A DNA stretch of 40,659 nucleotides. Origin: Bacteroidales bacterium (GTDB lineage: Bacteria > Bacteroidota > Bacteroidia > Bacteroidales > JAIPAP01). The position numbers were made by a program, and so were the translations under genes. The notes under the pieces were generated by a model. The model worked only from the letters and a program-made list of their open reading frames with translations, was not told the origin of the DNA and searched no databases. How positions within the stretch are numbered: position 1 is the first letter of the stretch; every line of letters starts with the position of its first letter. Below are positions 9,843 through 16,527 of the stretch, one piece after another. The stretch spans positions 1-40,659 of the forward strand of contig JAIPAP010000026.1 of the NCBI GenBank assembly GCA_021740045.1, written 5' to 3'.

Positions 9843-9929
9843 CTGCGTGTTCTGAGAAGAAGGTAGAAAATATAAACCAGGTTTAAAGAACCGTCCCGCA
9901 TGGGGTGGGATGATTTGAGAGATTCTCCT

Positions 9930-10425
9930 TTCCAGACCCAATAGCTATCGGACTTACTGACGGGGTGACTTACTTGATTGTCACCTATGAATTCTTTAGC
10001 ATTGGTGATCTGTTCCGCGAGCTGATCATCCAGATCGGTGCGGTTGATAATGAGCACGATTGTTGGATTGGAAAGCAGCTTGCTCGGCATTAACAGGCGG
10101 GTCAGAAAAAGCATTGTGTAGCTTTTCCCGCTGCCGGTAGCACCAAAATAAGTGCCTCCGTTTCCGTCCCATCGGGCTTCTGATGTTCGATGATGTTTTA
10201 AAAGAGTTTCTTGGCACCGTAATATTGGGGGTAACGATAAAGTATCTTTTCATTCCTTTTTGAGCTGTCGGGCAGCAGAATAAAATTCCTGATGATATCG
10301 CGCAGACGGTTCTTGTCAAACATGCCCTTCATCATTGAATACAAAAAGTCGATGCCATCCACCTCTTTATCCTTGCCTTCTATTTTTTTGCCAGGCGTAA
10401 TAATACTTGCAAGGCGCAAAGAAAG
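9930..10425 (-). pseudogene. hsdR: Internal fragment of a type I restriction subunit (hsdR remnant)
   Basis: Three minus-strand pieces in changing frames join into a recognisable stretch of HsdR. First comes GIDFLYSMMKGMFDKNRL and YRYPQYYGAKKLF (10419-10198). The frame then meets a TAA where HsdR proteins normally have Glu (KLFENIIEHQ). After a frame change it continues as GGTYFGATGSGKSYTMLFL, which contains the Walker A box, and IVLIINRTDLDDQLAEQI. Homology fades around 9950. The N-terminal nuclease domain and most of the helicase are missing, so this cannot be functional. Confidence 0.8.
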
Positions 10426-10476
10426 AACCTGCCTTGTTGTTTACACCATCACTGATAACACAAAATGCATTTTATT

Positions 10477-11409
10477 TTATTGTCCATTATTGCCTTTTTT
10501 TTTGTCGGGATTAAATTTATCATTATCCCATTTTAGAGGATTGTTGATGATATATTCCGATATAATTTGATATGATTTTTCATTGCGTATAACGTGTTCC
10601 CAATAATTGCGTTGCCACAATTTGCCATCAAATGGTTGCCAATTTTTATTTTTTACCCCACGAATATATTCAACGGTTGTAATGGATTGAAATGCCCCAA
10701 CCATATCACCCAACGTTTTCGTAGGGGCAACCCCTTGTGGTTGCCCTTGATGATTTGTGTCATTGTTTTGGGTGACGTGATTATTTTGGGCAACCCCTTG
10801 TGGTTGCCTTTGATGATTTGTGTCATTGTTTTGGGTGACGTGGTTATTTTGGGCGACCCCTTGTGGTTGCCCTTTATGATTCGTGTCATTATTTTGGGTG
10901 ACGTGGTTATTTTGGGTGACCCCTTGTGGTTGCCCTTTATGATTCGTGTCATTGTTTTGGGTGATGTGATTATTTTGGGCGACCCCTTGTGGTTGCCCTT
11001 TATGATTTGTGTCATTGTTTTGGGTGATGTGGTTATTTTGGGCAACCCCTTGTGGTTGCCCTTGATGATTTGTATCATTGTTTTGGGTGACGTGGTTATT
11101 TTGGGCGACCACAATTTGGGCGACCACAAGGGTCGCCCCTACGATTTCCAATATGGCGTGGAAATGGTTGGGCATGATTATGTATTCATGCAATTGAATA
11201 TTTTTGAATCGTTCCGGCAATTTTAACCATTCGGTTGCTATCATTTGCCCTGCATCATTCAATGTCAATTCACCATTGACAATATTACCAAATAAACATT
11301 CACGGTGTTTAACACATATCGTAATAAAATACAATCCTGCCTGCGAATAATCATATCCTTTTAACCGGATAGATCTGCGATGGTGAATATTTGGATTGTA
11401 TTTGTTCAT
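10477..11409 (-). CDS. REP-associated tyrosine transposase (RAYT) with an in-frame REP-repeat insertion
   Basis: RAYTs are single-copy IS200/IS605-like HUH nucleases tied to REP palindromes. The 310-residue product has the expected N-terminal half (HHRRSIRLKGYDYSQAGLYF) with the HUH motif at His82/His84 (MPNHFHAIL) and a C-terminal half with the probable nucleophile Tyr286 (SEYIINNPLKW). Between them, residues 91-229 are not transposase: GATLVVAQ and then six 21-residue repeats of the type NNHVTQNNDTNHKGQPQGVAQ. That stretch is a translated array of REP palindromes. The start was placed at 11409 (MNKYNPN); the longer frame upstream only translates another REP. The gene sits between hsdS and hsdR fragments. 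Whether the enzyme tolerates the insertion is unknown. Confidence 0.85.
   Translation of the reverse strand: MNKYNPNIHHRRSIRLKGYDYSQAGLYFITICVKHRECLFGNIVNGELTLNDAGQMIATEWLKLPERFKNIQLHEYIIMPNHFHAILEIVGATLVVAQIVVAQNNHVTQNNDTNHQGQPQGVAQNNHITQNNDTNHKGQPQGVAQNNHITQNNDTNHKGQPQGVTQNNHVTQNNDTNHKGQPQGVAQNNHVTQNNDTNHQRQPQGVAQNNHVTQNNDTNHQGQPQGVAPTKTLGDMVGAFQSITTVEYIRGVKNKNWQPFDGKLWQRNYWEHVIRNEKSYQIISEYIINNPLKWDNDKFNPDKKKGNNGQ
10720..11144. repeat. BIME-like REP array inside the RAYT gene (63-bp tandem units)
   Basis: Six 63-bp units each contain a palindrome of the form GGGCAACC-CCTT-GTGGTTGCCC. The array is closed at both ends by REPs in opposite orientation, each carrying the outer tetranucleotide GTAG: one at 10721 on the plus strand, the other at 11119-11143 on the minus strand. 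GTAG plus hairpin is the known RAYT recognition layout. The unit length is a multiple of three and keeps the gene open. Confidence 0.88.
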
Positions 11410-11431
11410 AATTATATATTCCGTTTTAAAC

Positions 11432-11452
11432 GGATAACCACAAGGGTTGCCC
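11432..11452 (-). repeat. Isolated imperfect REP palindrome upstream of the RAYT
   Basis: The minus-strand sequence GGGCAACCCTTGTGGTTATC is a degenerate copy of the same REP, with two mismatches between its arms. It starts directly after the stop codon of the hsdS fragment and ends 22 nt before the RAYT start codon. Confidence 0.65.
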
Positions 11453-11545
11453 TTATAATACCCGCACTTCCCCACTCATCAACTCCGGTAGCAAGGTATC
11501 CCGCAGTTTTCCAAGGGTGCGGATTTGGTGGTCTAGCCCCCTATA
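11453..11545 (-). pseudogene. hsdS: C-terminal fragment of a type I specificity subunit (hsdS remnant)
   Basis: The minus-strand translation ends QIRTLGKLRDTLLPELMSGE followed by VRVL and a stop, which is the standard C-terminus of HsdS (LRDTLLPKLMSGEVRV). Upstream of about 11545 the similarity is lost, so only some 25-30 residues of the gene survive. Order and strand agree with an hsdS-hsdR operon into which the RAYT/REP unit was placed. Confidence 0.72.
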
Positions 11546-11683
11546 AATCGGACAATTTGGTTTGAGTTCGTAAAAATAGTCATTTTCATTTGTAATATTG
11601 CATCAGCAAGGGACGACCGACGGTGACCTTTATACCGAAGGTTGTATAAGTGATATCTTGTGATGCTGCTTCCTTCCACTCAA

Positions 11684-11769
11684 TCATCCCTCACCTACTT
11701 TCTCTTTTTCAAGTATACCCATATTGACCAGTTCATTCAGGTAATCACTGGCTGTATTCCCGCTCTTGT
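11684..11769 (-). pseudogene. Winged-helix tail fragment, Fic-like
   Basis: The minus-strand reading frame ends with GNTASDYLNELVNMGILEKE and a stop. This is the pattern of the winged helix that closes many Fic-family proteins, which in Bacteroidota often sit in type I restriction operons. Only about 28 residues are left. The family name is from memory of the pattern. Confidence 0.4.
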
Positions 11770-11868
11770 ACCCTAATAATTCCTGTATTTATCGTAAATC
11801 AAAACCTGCTTCCAAACAATGTGCGGCATTAGAGCATCTTGGAGATTGAAGTGTAAAGGTATTATTTT
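11770..11868 (-). pseudogene. Tyrosine recombinase C-terminal remnant
   Basis: The minus strand reads TFTLQSPRCSNAAHCLEAGF, then DLR, a TAA stop, then IQELLGYKS. Tyrosine recombinases commonly read TLHxLRHSxATHLLExGxDL followed by RYIQELLGHKSS, so the TAA replaces the expected Tyr and the Arg-His box is already degraded. The frame then runs into the Fic-like tail. Beside a tRNA gene, an integrase relic fits a decayed integrative element, but the stretch is short. Confidence 0.45.
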
Positions 11869-12184
11869 TTACGATTTTGTCAATATACTTTCGGGCAATT
11901 TTTTCCATAAAAGAGATCACTATTGTTCAGTGAAATGCTTTTAGCAAGGATTTCCCCTGGCTGTCCAGCAAGCAGGGAACCTCCTGGATGTTTACCGAAC
12001 ACCGGTGATTTACTTTGAAGATAGCAGAAAATTGAAAGTAGAAGATAGACCCCTGCTGGCGAGCGTTTGTAACGGATGCCTATTTCTACAAATCTCCTGT
12101 GTGCAGCTATGATGTAAAAACAGTTCAAAGCGAAGTAAGGATATCCCCAAGCCAATCTTCCATTCAACCAATCAACCCCTCCCT
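11869..12184. other. Intergenic stretch without recognisable gene
   Basis: No coding signal was found on either strand. Near its right end (12155-12180) there is a short run related to the CAATCATTCAACC-type simple repeats seen at 24.79 and 27.59 kb. Confidence 0.5.
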
Positions 12185-12823
12185 CTACTTCCTTCCAAAA
12201 TCCGCCGGGATCTCCCCCCAAACACCGGTTTCCCATTTCAGGATGGGGTTTTCGTAATCGTTGTTTTTTAACCAGATTATAGCCCGGTCGATCATTTCGA
12301 AAAGCTTTTTGTTTTTGCGGGATGGAACAAGTTTGGTCTTTACCTGCCGGGTTTTCACCCATTTAATAGCCGTTCTCGAATCGGAATAAATGGGAATGTT
12401 GCTTTTTCTCTTTTTCAAATAAGCCAGTCCATGAACAAGGGCAAGAAACTCCCCGATGTTTACCGTACCCTCATCAAATGGGCCCTGGTGAAAAATAATG
12501 GTTCCGGTGGCGGTATATACCCCTTGGTATTCCAACACCCCGGGATTACCGCTACAAGCTGCATCCACGGCCAGGCTGTTAGGCTCAGGCTCACCTATCA
12601 CCTTGCGTTCAGCTTCGGAAACTACCTTTTTTGGTATATCCTTTCCGATGAAGTCCCCGCTATCGCCCTCAAAAGCAGCTTTAGCCTGTTCCAGGCTGGG
12701 AAAGGATTTATATTTGGCGCCGGTGTAACCTTGTATCTGCTTTTTGCATTCATCCCAACTGGAAAAAACACCTCTTTCCCGGCCTTCCCAAACAACGTAA
12801 TATTTTTTTTTGCTCTTGCTCAT
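12185..12823 (-). CDS. rnhA: Ribonuclease HI with N-terminal viroplasmin-like domain
   Basis: RNase HI cuts the RNA strand of RNA-DNA hybrids, for example R-loops and Okazaki primers. The 212-residue product starts with a caulimovirus-viroplasmin/RNHCP-type hybrid-binding domain (KYYVVWEGRERGVFSSWDEC, YKSFPSLEQAKAAF). The catalytic domain follows, with LAVDAACSGNPG (first Asp), NIGEFLALVHGL (Glu), IPIYSDSRTAIKWV (Asp) and the closing GEIPADFGRK (last acidic residue). This architecture is common for the RNase HI of Bacteroidota. It is a single minus-strand gene, separated from the decayed region by about 300 nt. Confidence 0.93.
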   Translation of the reverse strand: MSKSKKKYYVVWEGRERGVFSSWDECKKQIQGYTGAKYKSFPSLEQAKAAFEGDSGDFIGKDIPKKVVSEAERKVIGEPEPNSLAVDAACSGNPGVLEYQGVYTATGTIIFHQGPFDEGTVNIGEFLALVHGLAYLKKRKSNIPIYSDSRTAIKWVKTRQVKTKLVPSRKNKKLFEMIDRAIIWLKNNDYENPILKWETGVWGEIPADFGRK

Positions 12824-12911
12824 TATCCCTGCGTCATGTTTATAGGTTTGCGAAATTAAAGTTATTTAATTTTAAGAAATTGTTAACCCGGTATAATTTA
12901 ACCGATAGTTT

Positions 12912-12919
12912 TATCTTTG
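12912..12919 (+). promoter_or_regulatory. Putative -7 box of the two-component operon
   Basis: TATCTTTG matches TAnnTTTG and lies 50 nt before the response regulator ATG. The -33 element is not obvious. Confidence 0.4.
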
Positions 12920-12969
12920 TACATGTAAAACTATTGTTATTCAGTATTTAAAATAATCAACCGACTGAG

Positions 12970-13659
12970 ATGGAAAACAAGAATTATAAAATTCTCCTTG
13001 TCGATGATGAACCGGATGTATTGGAGTTTGTCGGCTACAATCTGAGCAGGGAAGGTTTCCGGGTGGAAACAGCATCCAATGGTCGCGAGGCCATAGAGAA
13101 AGCCAAGATCACCGAACCCCACCTGATTATCCTTGATGTTATGATGCCCGAAATGGACGGTATTGAAACCTGTAACGAGATCAGGCAAATTCCCAGGCTT
13201 GAAAATTCCATTGTCATCTTTCTTACCGCCCGTGGTGAGGATTATTCGCAAATTGCCGGTTTCGATGCCGGCGCCGACGATTATGTGACCAAGCCGGTAA
13301 AGCCCCGGGTATTGATCAGCCGTATTAAAGCCTTGCTACGCCGTTACCGCGAAGAAGAACGTTCCGATGGCATTATTGAGCTGAATGAATTGACCATCGA
13401 TAAGGAAAAATACGTGGTAACCAAAAACGGGAAGCAGATCGCCTTGCCGAAAAAAGAATTCGAATTGTTGCTTTTGCTGGCATCCAAGCCCGACAAGGTT
13501 TTCTCGCGCGAGGAGATCTTTTCGAAGGTGTGGGGAAGCGATGTTGTGGTGGGCGACCGCACCATTGATGTGCACGTGCGTAAGATCAGGGAAAAGATCG
13601 GCCTGACCAACATCAAGACCATTAAGGGTGTAGGCTATAAATACGAAAGCGAAGGGTAA
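12970..13659 (+). CDS. OmpR/PhoB-family response regulator
   Basis: The 229-residue product is a receiver domain followed by a winged-helix DNA-binding domain. Receiver residues are complete: Asp12/Asp13 (LLVDDEPD), phosphoacceptor Asp56 (LIILDVMMPEMDG), Thr86 (FLTARG) and Lys108 (YVTKPVKPR). The effector half shows the OmpR pattern (LPKKEFELLLLLA, VFSREEIFSKVWG, RTIDVHVRKIREKIG, IKGVGYKY). It should act as a cytosolic transcription factor phosphorylated by the kinase encoded 66 nt downstream. The pair resembles PhoB-PhoR in layout, but no phosphate genes are nearby, so the signal is not known. Confidence 0.93.
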   Translation: MENKNYKILLVDDEPDVLEFVGYNLSREGFRVETASNGREAIEKAKITEPHLIILDVMMPEMDGIETCNEIRQIPRLENSIVIFLTARGEDYSQIAGFDAGADDYVTKPVKPRVLISRIKALLRRYREEERSDGIIELNELTIDKEKYVVTKNGKQIALPKKEFELLLLLASKPDKVFSREEIFSKVWGSDVVVGDRTIDVHVRKIREKIGLTNIKTIKGVGYKYESEG

Positions 13660-13725
13660 CCCTGCCTAAAACACCTGTTTTTATGGGTTAGTTGCTAAGC
13701 CGGGGCTAACAAAATTTTTTATTGA

Positions 13726-14781
13726 ATGAAAAACACCGATCCCAAAAATCTGGCGCTCAATAATGCTCTTTTAGTTATTGGAGTATTTACCATTTTATAC
13801 TTTATTTTCAGCTACATTTTCTTTTCCATCAAGCTCCTACCCCTGCTGCTTATTGATGTGATCTTGTTTGTGTTCTGCTATTTCACTTTCCGTTATACCA
13901 TTGAAACCTTTGTTTACGAAAAGATCAAGATCATTTACAAAACCATTCACAACCTTAAGCTTCCGAAGGATCAAAAAAGACGGAGGCTGGCTATTCGCGG
14001 CGACAGCATCGATAAGGTAAACCAGGAAGTAATGGAATGGGGTGAGAATAAAACCCGCGAAATTGAAGAGCTGAAAAAGCTTGCAACATATCGCCGTGAG
14101 TTTATAGGGAATGTATCGCATGAATTGAAGACCCCGATTTTTAATATACAAGGTTATGTGCTTACTTTGCTGGATGGCGCTTTGGAAGACCCGAAAATTA
14201 ACCGGGAATACCTCCTCAGGACCGAACGCAGCATTAACAGGATGATAGCCATTGTTGAAGACTTAGAGGCTATTGCCCGCCTCGAGTCGGGTGAGCTGAA
14301 GCTTAACATGGAAGATTTCGATTTGCTTACCCTCACCGGGGAGGTGATTGAATTTCTGGAGATCAAGGCTAAAGAAAAGAACAACCGCATTTATTTTGCC
14401 GAGAATTATGAAAAATCCCTGATGGTAAATGCCGATAAGGACAAGATGAGGCAGGTAATGACCAACCTTATTGATAATTCCATTAAATACGGAAAAAAAG
14501 AAAATGGTAAAACCAAGATTAGTTTTTTCGATATGGATGAAAACTACCTGGTTGAGGTTACAGACAACGGTGTAGGCATGGCCAAGCAGGATATTCCGCG
14601 GGTATTTGAGCGTTTTTACCGCACCGATAAAGGGCGCTCGCGTGAGCAGGGCGGAACCGGCCTGGGGCTTTCCATCGTAAAACATATTATCGAAGCCCAT
14701 GATCAAACCATAAATGTGCGCAGTACTCTTGGCGTGGGTACTACCTTTGCCTTTACCCTCAGCAAAGCTAAAAAAGGGTAA
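13726..14781 (+). CDS. Membrane sensor histidine kinase (PhoR-like)
   Basis: The 351-residue product has two closely spaced hydrophobic segments (about residues 13-35 and 37-56) and almost no periplasmic loop, so it probably senses inside the membrane or cytoplasm. Then comes a HAMP-like/helical linker, the dimerisation box with His132 (GNVSHELKTPIFN), and an ATPase domain with the N box (Asn247/Asn251), G1 (DNGVG at 280-284), F box (FERFYRTD) and G2 (GGTGLGLS at 309-316). All catalytic motifs are intact. It is the partner of the upstream response regulator and probably co-transcribed. Confidence 0.92.
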   Translation: MKNTDPKNLALNNALLVIGVFTILYFIFSYIFFSIKLLPLLLIDVILFVFCYFTFRYTIETFVYEKIKIIYKTIHNLKLPKDQKRRRLAIRGDSIDKVNQEVMEWGENKTREIEELKKLATYRREFIGNVSHELKTPIFNIQGYVLTLLDGALEDPKINREYLLRTERSINRMIAIVEDLEAIARLESGELKLNMEDFDLLTLTGEVIEFLEIKAKEKNNRIYFAENYEKSLMVNADKDKMRQVMTNLIDNSIKYGKKENGKTKISFFDMDENYLVEVTDNGVGMAKQDIPRVFERFYRTDKGRSREQGGTGLGLSIVKHIIEAHDQTINVRSTLGVGTTFAFTLSKAKKG

Positions 14782-14825
14782 TGTGCGTTTGCATATGATT
14801 TTTTATGAGCATAATGTATTCAATT

Positions 14826-14869
14826 TCACTGTTGTCCGGGTAAAATGCATTTTATTCGGACAACAGTGA
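14826..14869. repeat. 44-nt near-perfect palindrome with IS-end-like arms
   Basis: TCACTGTTGTCCG at the left is an exact reverse complement of CGGACAACAGTGA at the right, and the centre TAAAATGCATTTTA is itself palindromic. Only GG opposite TT interrupts it, and these would pair as G-U in RNA. The arms resemble TCACTGGTGTCCGG at 758 and 40596. It lies 45 nt after the kinase stop, so it may also stop transcription, though no T run follows. Confidence 0.75.
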
Positions 14870-14892
14870 TTTAATTAATATTACACTTAGCT

Positions 14893-14965
14893 GATAGCAT
14901 GGAGCACAGAGCATGGAGTTTGTGCCTGCTAACTCCATACTCCAGGCACCAAGCACCAGGCTATC
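14893..14965. repeat. Imperfect long palindrome of GGAGCA/CCAGGC type
   Basis: GATAGC (14893-14898) pairs with GCTATC (14960-14965), and GGAGTT (14915-14920) pairs with AACTCC (14931-14936) inside it. The words CATGGAGCACAGAGCATGGAG and CTCCAGGCACC are typical of simple intergenic repeats; a related stretch (AAGCTCTTTGCTCTAAGCTC) lies at about 4280-4305. Confidence 0.5.
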
Positions 14966-15070
14966 TGTAAAACATAGCTAACAAAATAACTTTAAAACTT
15001 TTATCAAAAAAGCCTTTATCAGTCTTTATTTAGAAATAATAATTGCCCCCATCGGCCGCTTTGTTTTTAC

Positions 15071-15078
15071 TAACTTTG
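15071..15078 (+). promoter_or_regulatory. Putative -7 box of the hemerythrin operon
   Basis: TAACTTTG matches TAnnTTTG and lies 22 nt before the ATG at 15101, which would give a short leader. Confidence 0.45.
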
Positions 15079-15100
15079 TGTGCGATAAATCATAACAACC

Positions 15101-15835
15101 ATGCTACACCATAATCTTATTACACCCGACACCAAAATGGCTGACGCCATCCACATGAATTACCTGTTGTTACCCGTGATCAACCGTTTTGAGATCAAAC
15201 TGGGTTTCGGGGATAAGACCGTTGAAGAGGTTTGCACTGAAAATAAGGTCAACCTGTCATTTTTCCTTGATATTACTAATACCTATCATGATAAGTCCTA
15301 TTTTCCCAAGGAGAAGATGAGAACCTACCCGGTGGAGCTGATCATTGATTATTTGCTGAAAACACACCGGTATTACTTTGATCAATTATTACCGGAGGTG
15401 GAAGCCATGGTGGAAGAACTGTTGGCGTCGTGTCCGGCTGATTGTGACAATCTTGGTTTAATTAAAGATTTCTATAAAAAATACAAGCAAGAGTTGGAAT
15501 ACCATCTCAAGAATGAAGAGCAAAAATTCTTTCCTTATGTGAAAGCGCTAACCCAGCTCGAAGGGACAGGCCAAAGCCTCCATAGCATACGCCGGCAATA
15601 CAATTTTTCTTATAGCACCCATTCGGAGGAACATGATAATGTGATCTCCAAAATGCTCGATTTGAAGAACATCATCATAAAATACCTGCCTCCCAATTAT
15701 GACACGGCCAAAGGCAACAATCTTTTATATTGGCTTTTTGTTTTTGAAGAAGATTTAAAAGATCACGAGCGCCTCGAGGATATCATACTGGTACCGGCAT
15801 TGAAACGAATTGAGGAAAAATTCACCAAAAACTGA
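15101..15835 (+). CDS. Hemerythrin (HHE)-domain protein, RIC-like
   Basis: The 244-residue product resembles iron-sulfur repair (RIC/ScdA) proteins in layout: an N-terminal helical domain with a DUF542-like stretch (KTVEEVCTENKV) and a C-terminal four-helix hemerythrin domain. Candidate di-iron ligands are His89 (THRYYF), His135 and Glu139 (YHLKNEE), His174/His178 (STHSEEHD) and His222 (KDHERLED). The paired cysteines of true ScdA N-termini are absent; only Cys45 is found at that place. It is probably a cytosolic non-heme di-iron protein involved in oxygen/NO sensing or repair. A LuxR-type regulator starts 8 nt after its stop, so the pair is surely one operon. Confidence 0.8.
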   Translation: MLHHNLITPDTKMADAIHMNYLLLPVINRFEIKLGFGDKTVEEVCTENKVNLSFFLDITNTYHDKSYFPKEKMRTYPVELIIDYLLKTHRYYFDQLLPEVEAMVEELLASCPADCDNLGLIKDFYKKYKQELEYHLKNEEQKFFPYVKALTQLEGTGQSLHSIRRQYNFSYSTHSEEHDNVISKMLDLKNIIIKYLPPNYDTAKGNNLLYWLFVFEEDLKDHERLEDIILVPALKRIEEKFTKN

Positions 15836-15843
15836 TCAACATA

Positions 15844-16422
15844 ATGGCTCAGCGCATCGTCATAGCCGAATCATCCTACCTTATGAAGCGAGGCATTTCT
15901 GCCGTGATCAGTGATATTGTTCAGGCCGAAATTGTTTTCGTCAACGGAATGGATGAGCTCAACCATTACCTCGAGACCAATTTGGTGGATTATGTTTTTG
16001 TTGATGAAGAGCTGTTAAATAACCGGGAGGAAAGGGAATTCTTCTTCCAATTGCAGGAAAAAACCATATACATTGCCTTATCGGAAAACCCGAAGAATTT
16101 CCCGGGCAGTAATAATTTTTTTGCCCTTATCGATAAAAAATCGCCTAAAGAAAACTTAATACCCCTCCTGGAAGAAACACTGGAAAACAAACCCTATGCT
16201 AAAAATAATAAAGACTCCATACTTAGTGAACGCGAAACGGAAGTTTTGAAACAAGTAGCTTTGGGCTACACCAACCAGCAAATAGCCGAGCGGCTCTTTA
16301 TCAGCAAGCATACCGTAATTTCCCACCGCAAGAACATCACTTCCAAGCTGGGGATAAAAAGCGTAAGCGGTCTTACGGTTTATGCCGTACTGAACAACCT
16401 GATCCCCAAAGACCAGATTTAA
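15844..16422 (+). CDS. LuxR/NarL-type response regulator with an altered receiver
   Basis: The 192-residue product ends with a clear LuxR-type helix-turn-helix (LSERETEVLKQVALGYTNQQ, IAERLFISKHTVISHRKN). The first 120 residues have receiver-like spacing: an early strand (RIVIAESSYLMKRG) in place of the usual Asp-Asp pair, and Asp54 (YVFVDEELLN) at the phosphoacceptor position. The missing acidic pocket suggests weak or no phosphorylation. Since it follows the di-iron hemerythrin protein by 8 nt, it may be controlled by that partner rather than by a kinase; this is inference from position. Confidence 0.82.
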   Translation: MAQRIVIAESSYLMKRGISAVISDIVQAEIVFVNGMDELNHYLETNLVDYVFVDEELLNNREEREFFFQLQEKTIYIALSENPKNFPGSNNFFALIDKKSPKENLIPLLEETLENKPYAKNNKDSILSERETEVLKQVALGYTNQQIAERLFISKHTVISHRKNITSKLGIKSVSGLTVYAVLNNLIPKDQI

Positions 16423-16527
16423 ACAATCGCATCTTTTAAAAACCTTGATTGTCATTGGTAATCATATGTTCATTATGCAATTACGGAATTCATCAGTTAC
16501 CAATTCAGGATGCTTCGACTATAATGC

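Noticed and set aside
10720-11144. CRISPR array
   Set aside because: The 63-bp units are nearly identical throughout with no unique spacers, are in frame inside a RAYT, and contain REP palindromes; no cas gene is near.
10594-11226. Plus-strand 210-residue frame with repeated PLWLP units
   Set aside because: It is the antisense shadow of the RAYT repeat array.
11880-12362. Minus-strand 160-residue frame
   Set aside because: It overlaps the real RNase HI gene in another frame and crosses repeat-like sequence.
14826-14869. Plain intrinsic terminator only
   Set aside because: No T run follows and the arms match motifs elsewhere in the window, so a repeat element is the better description, although both roles may apply.
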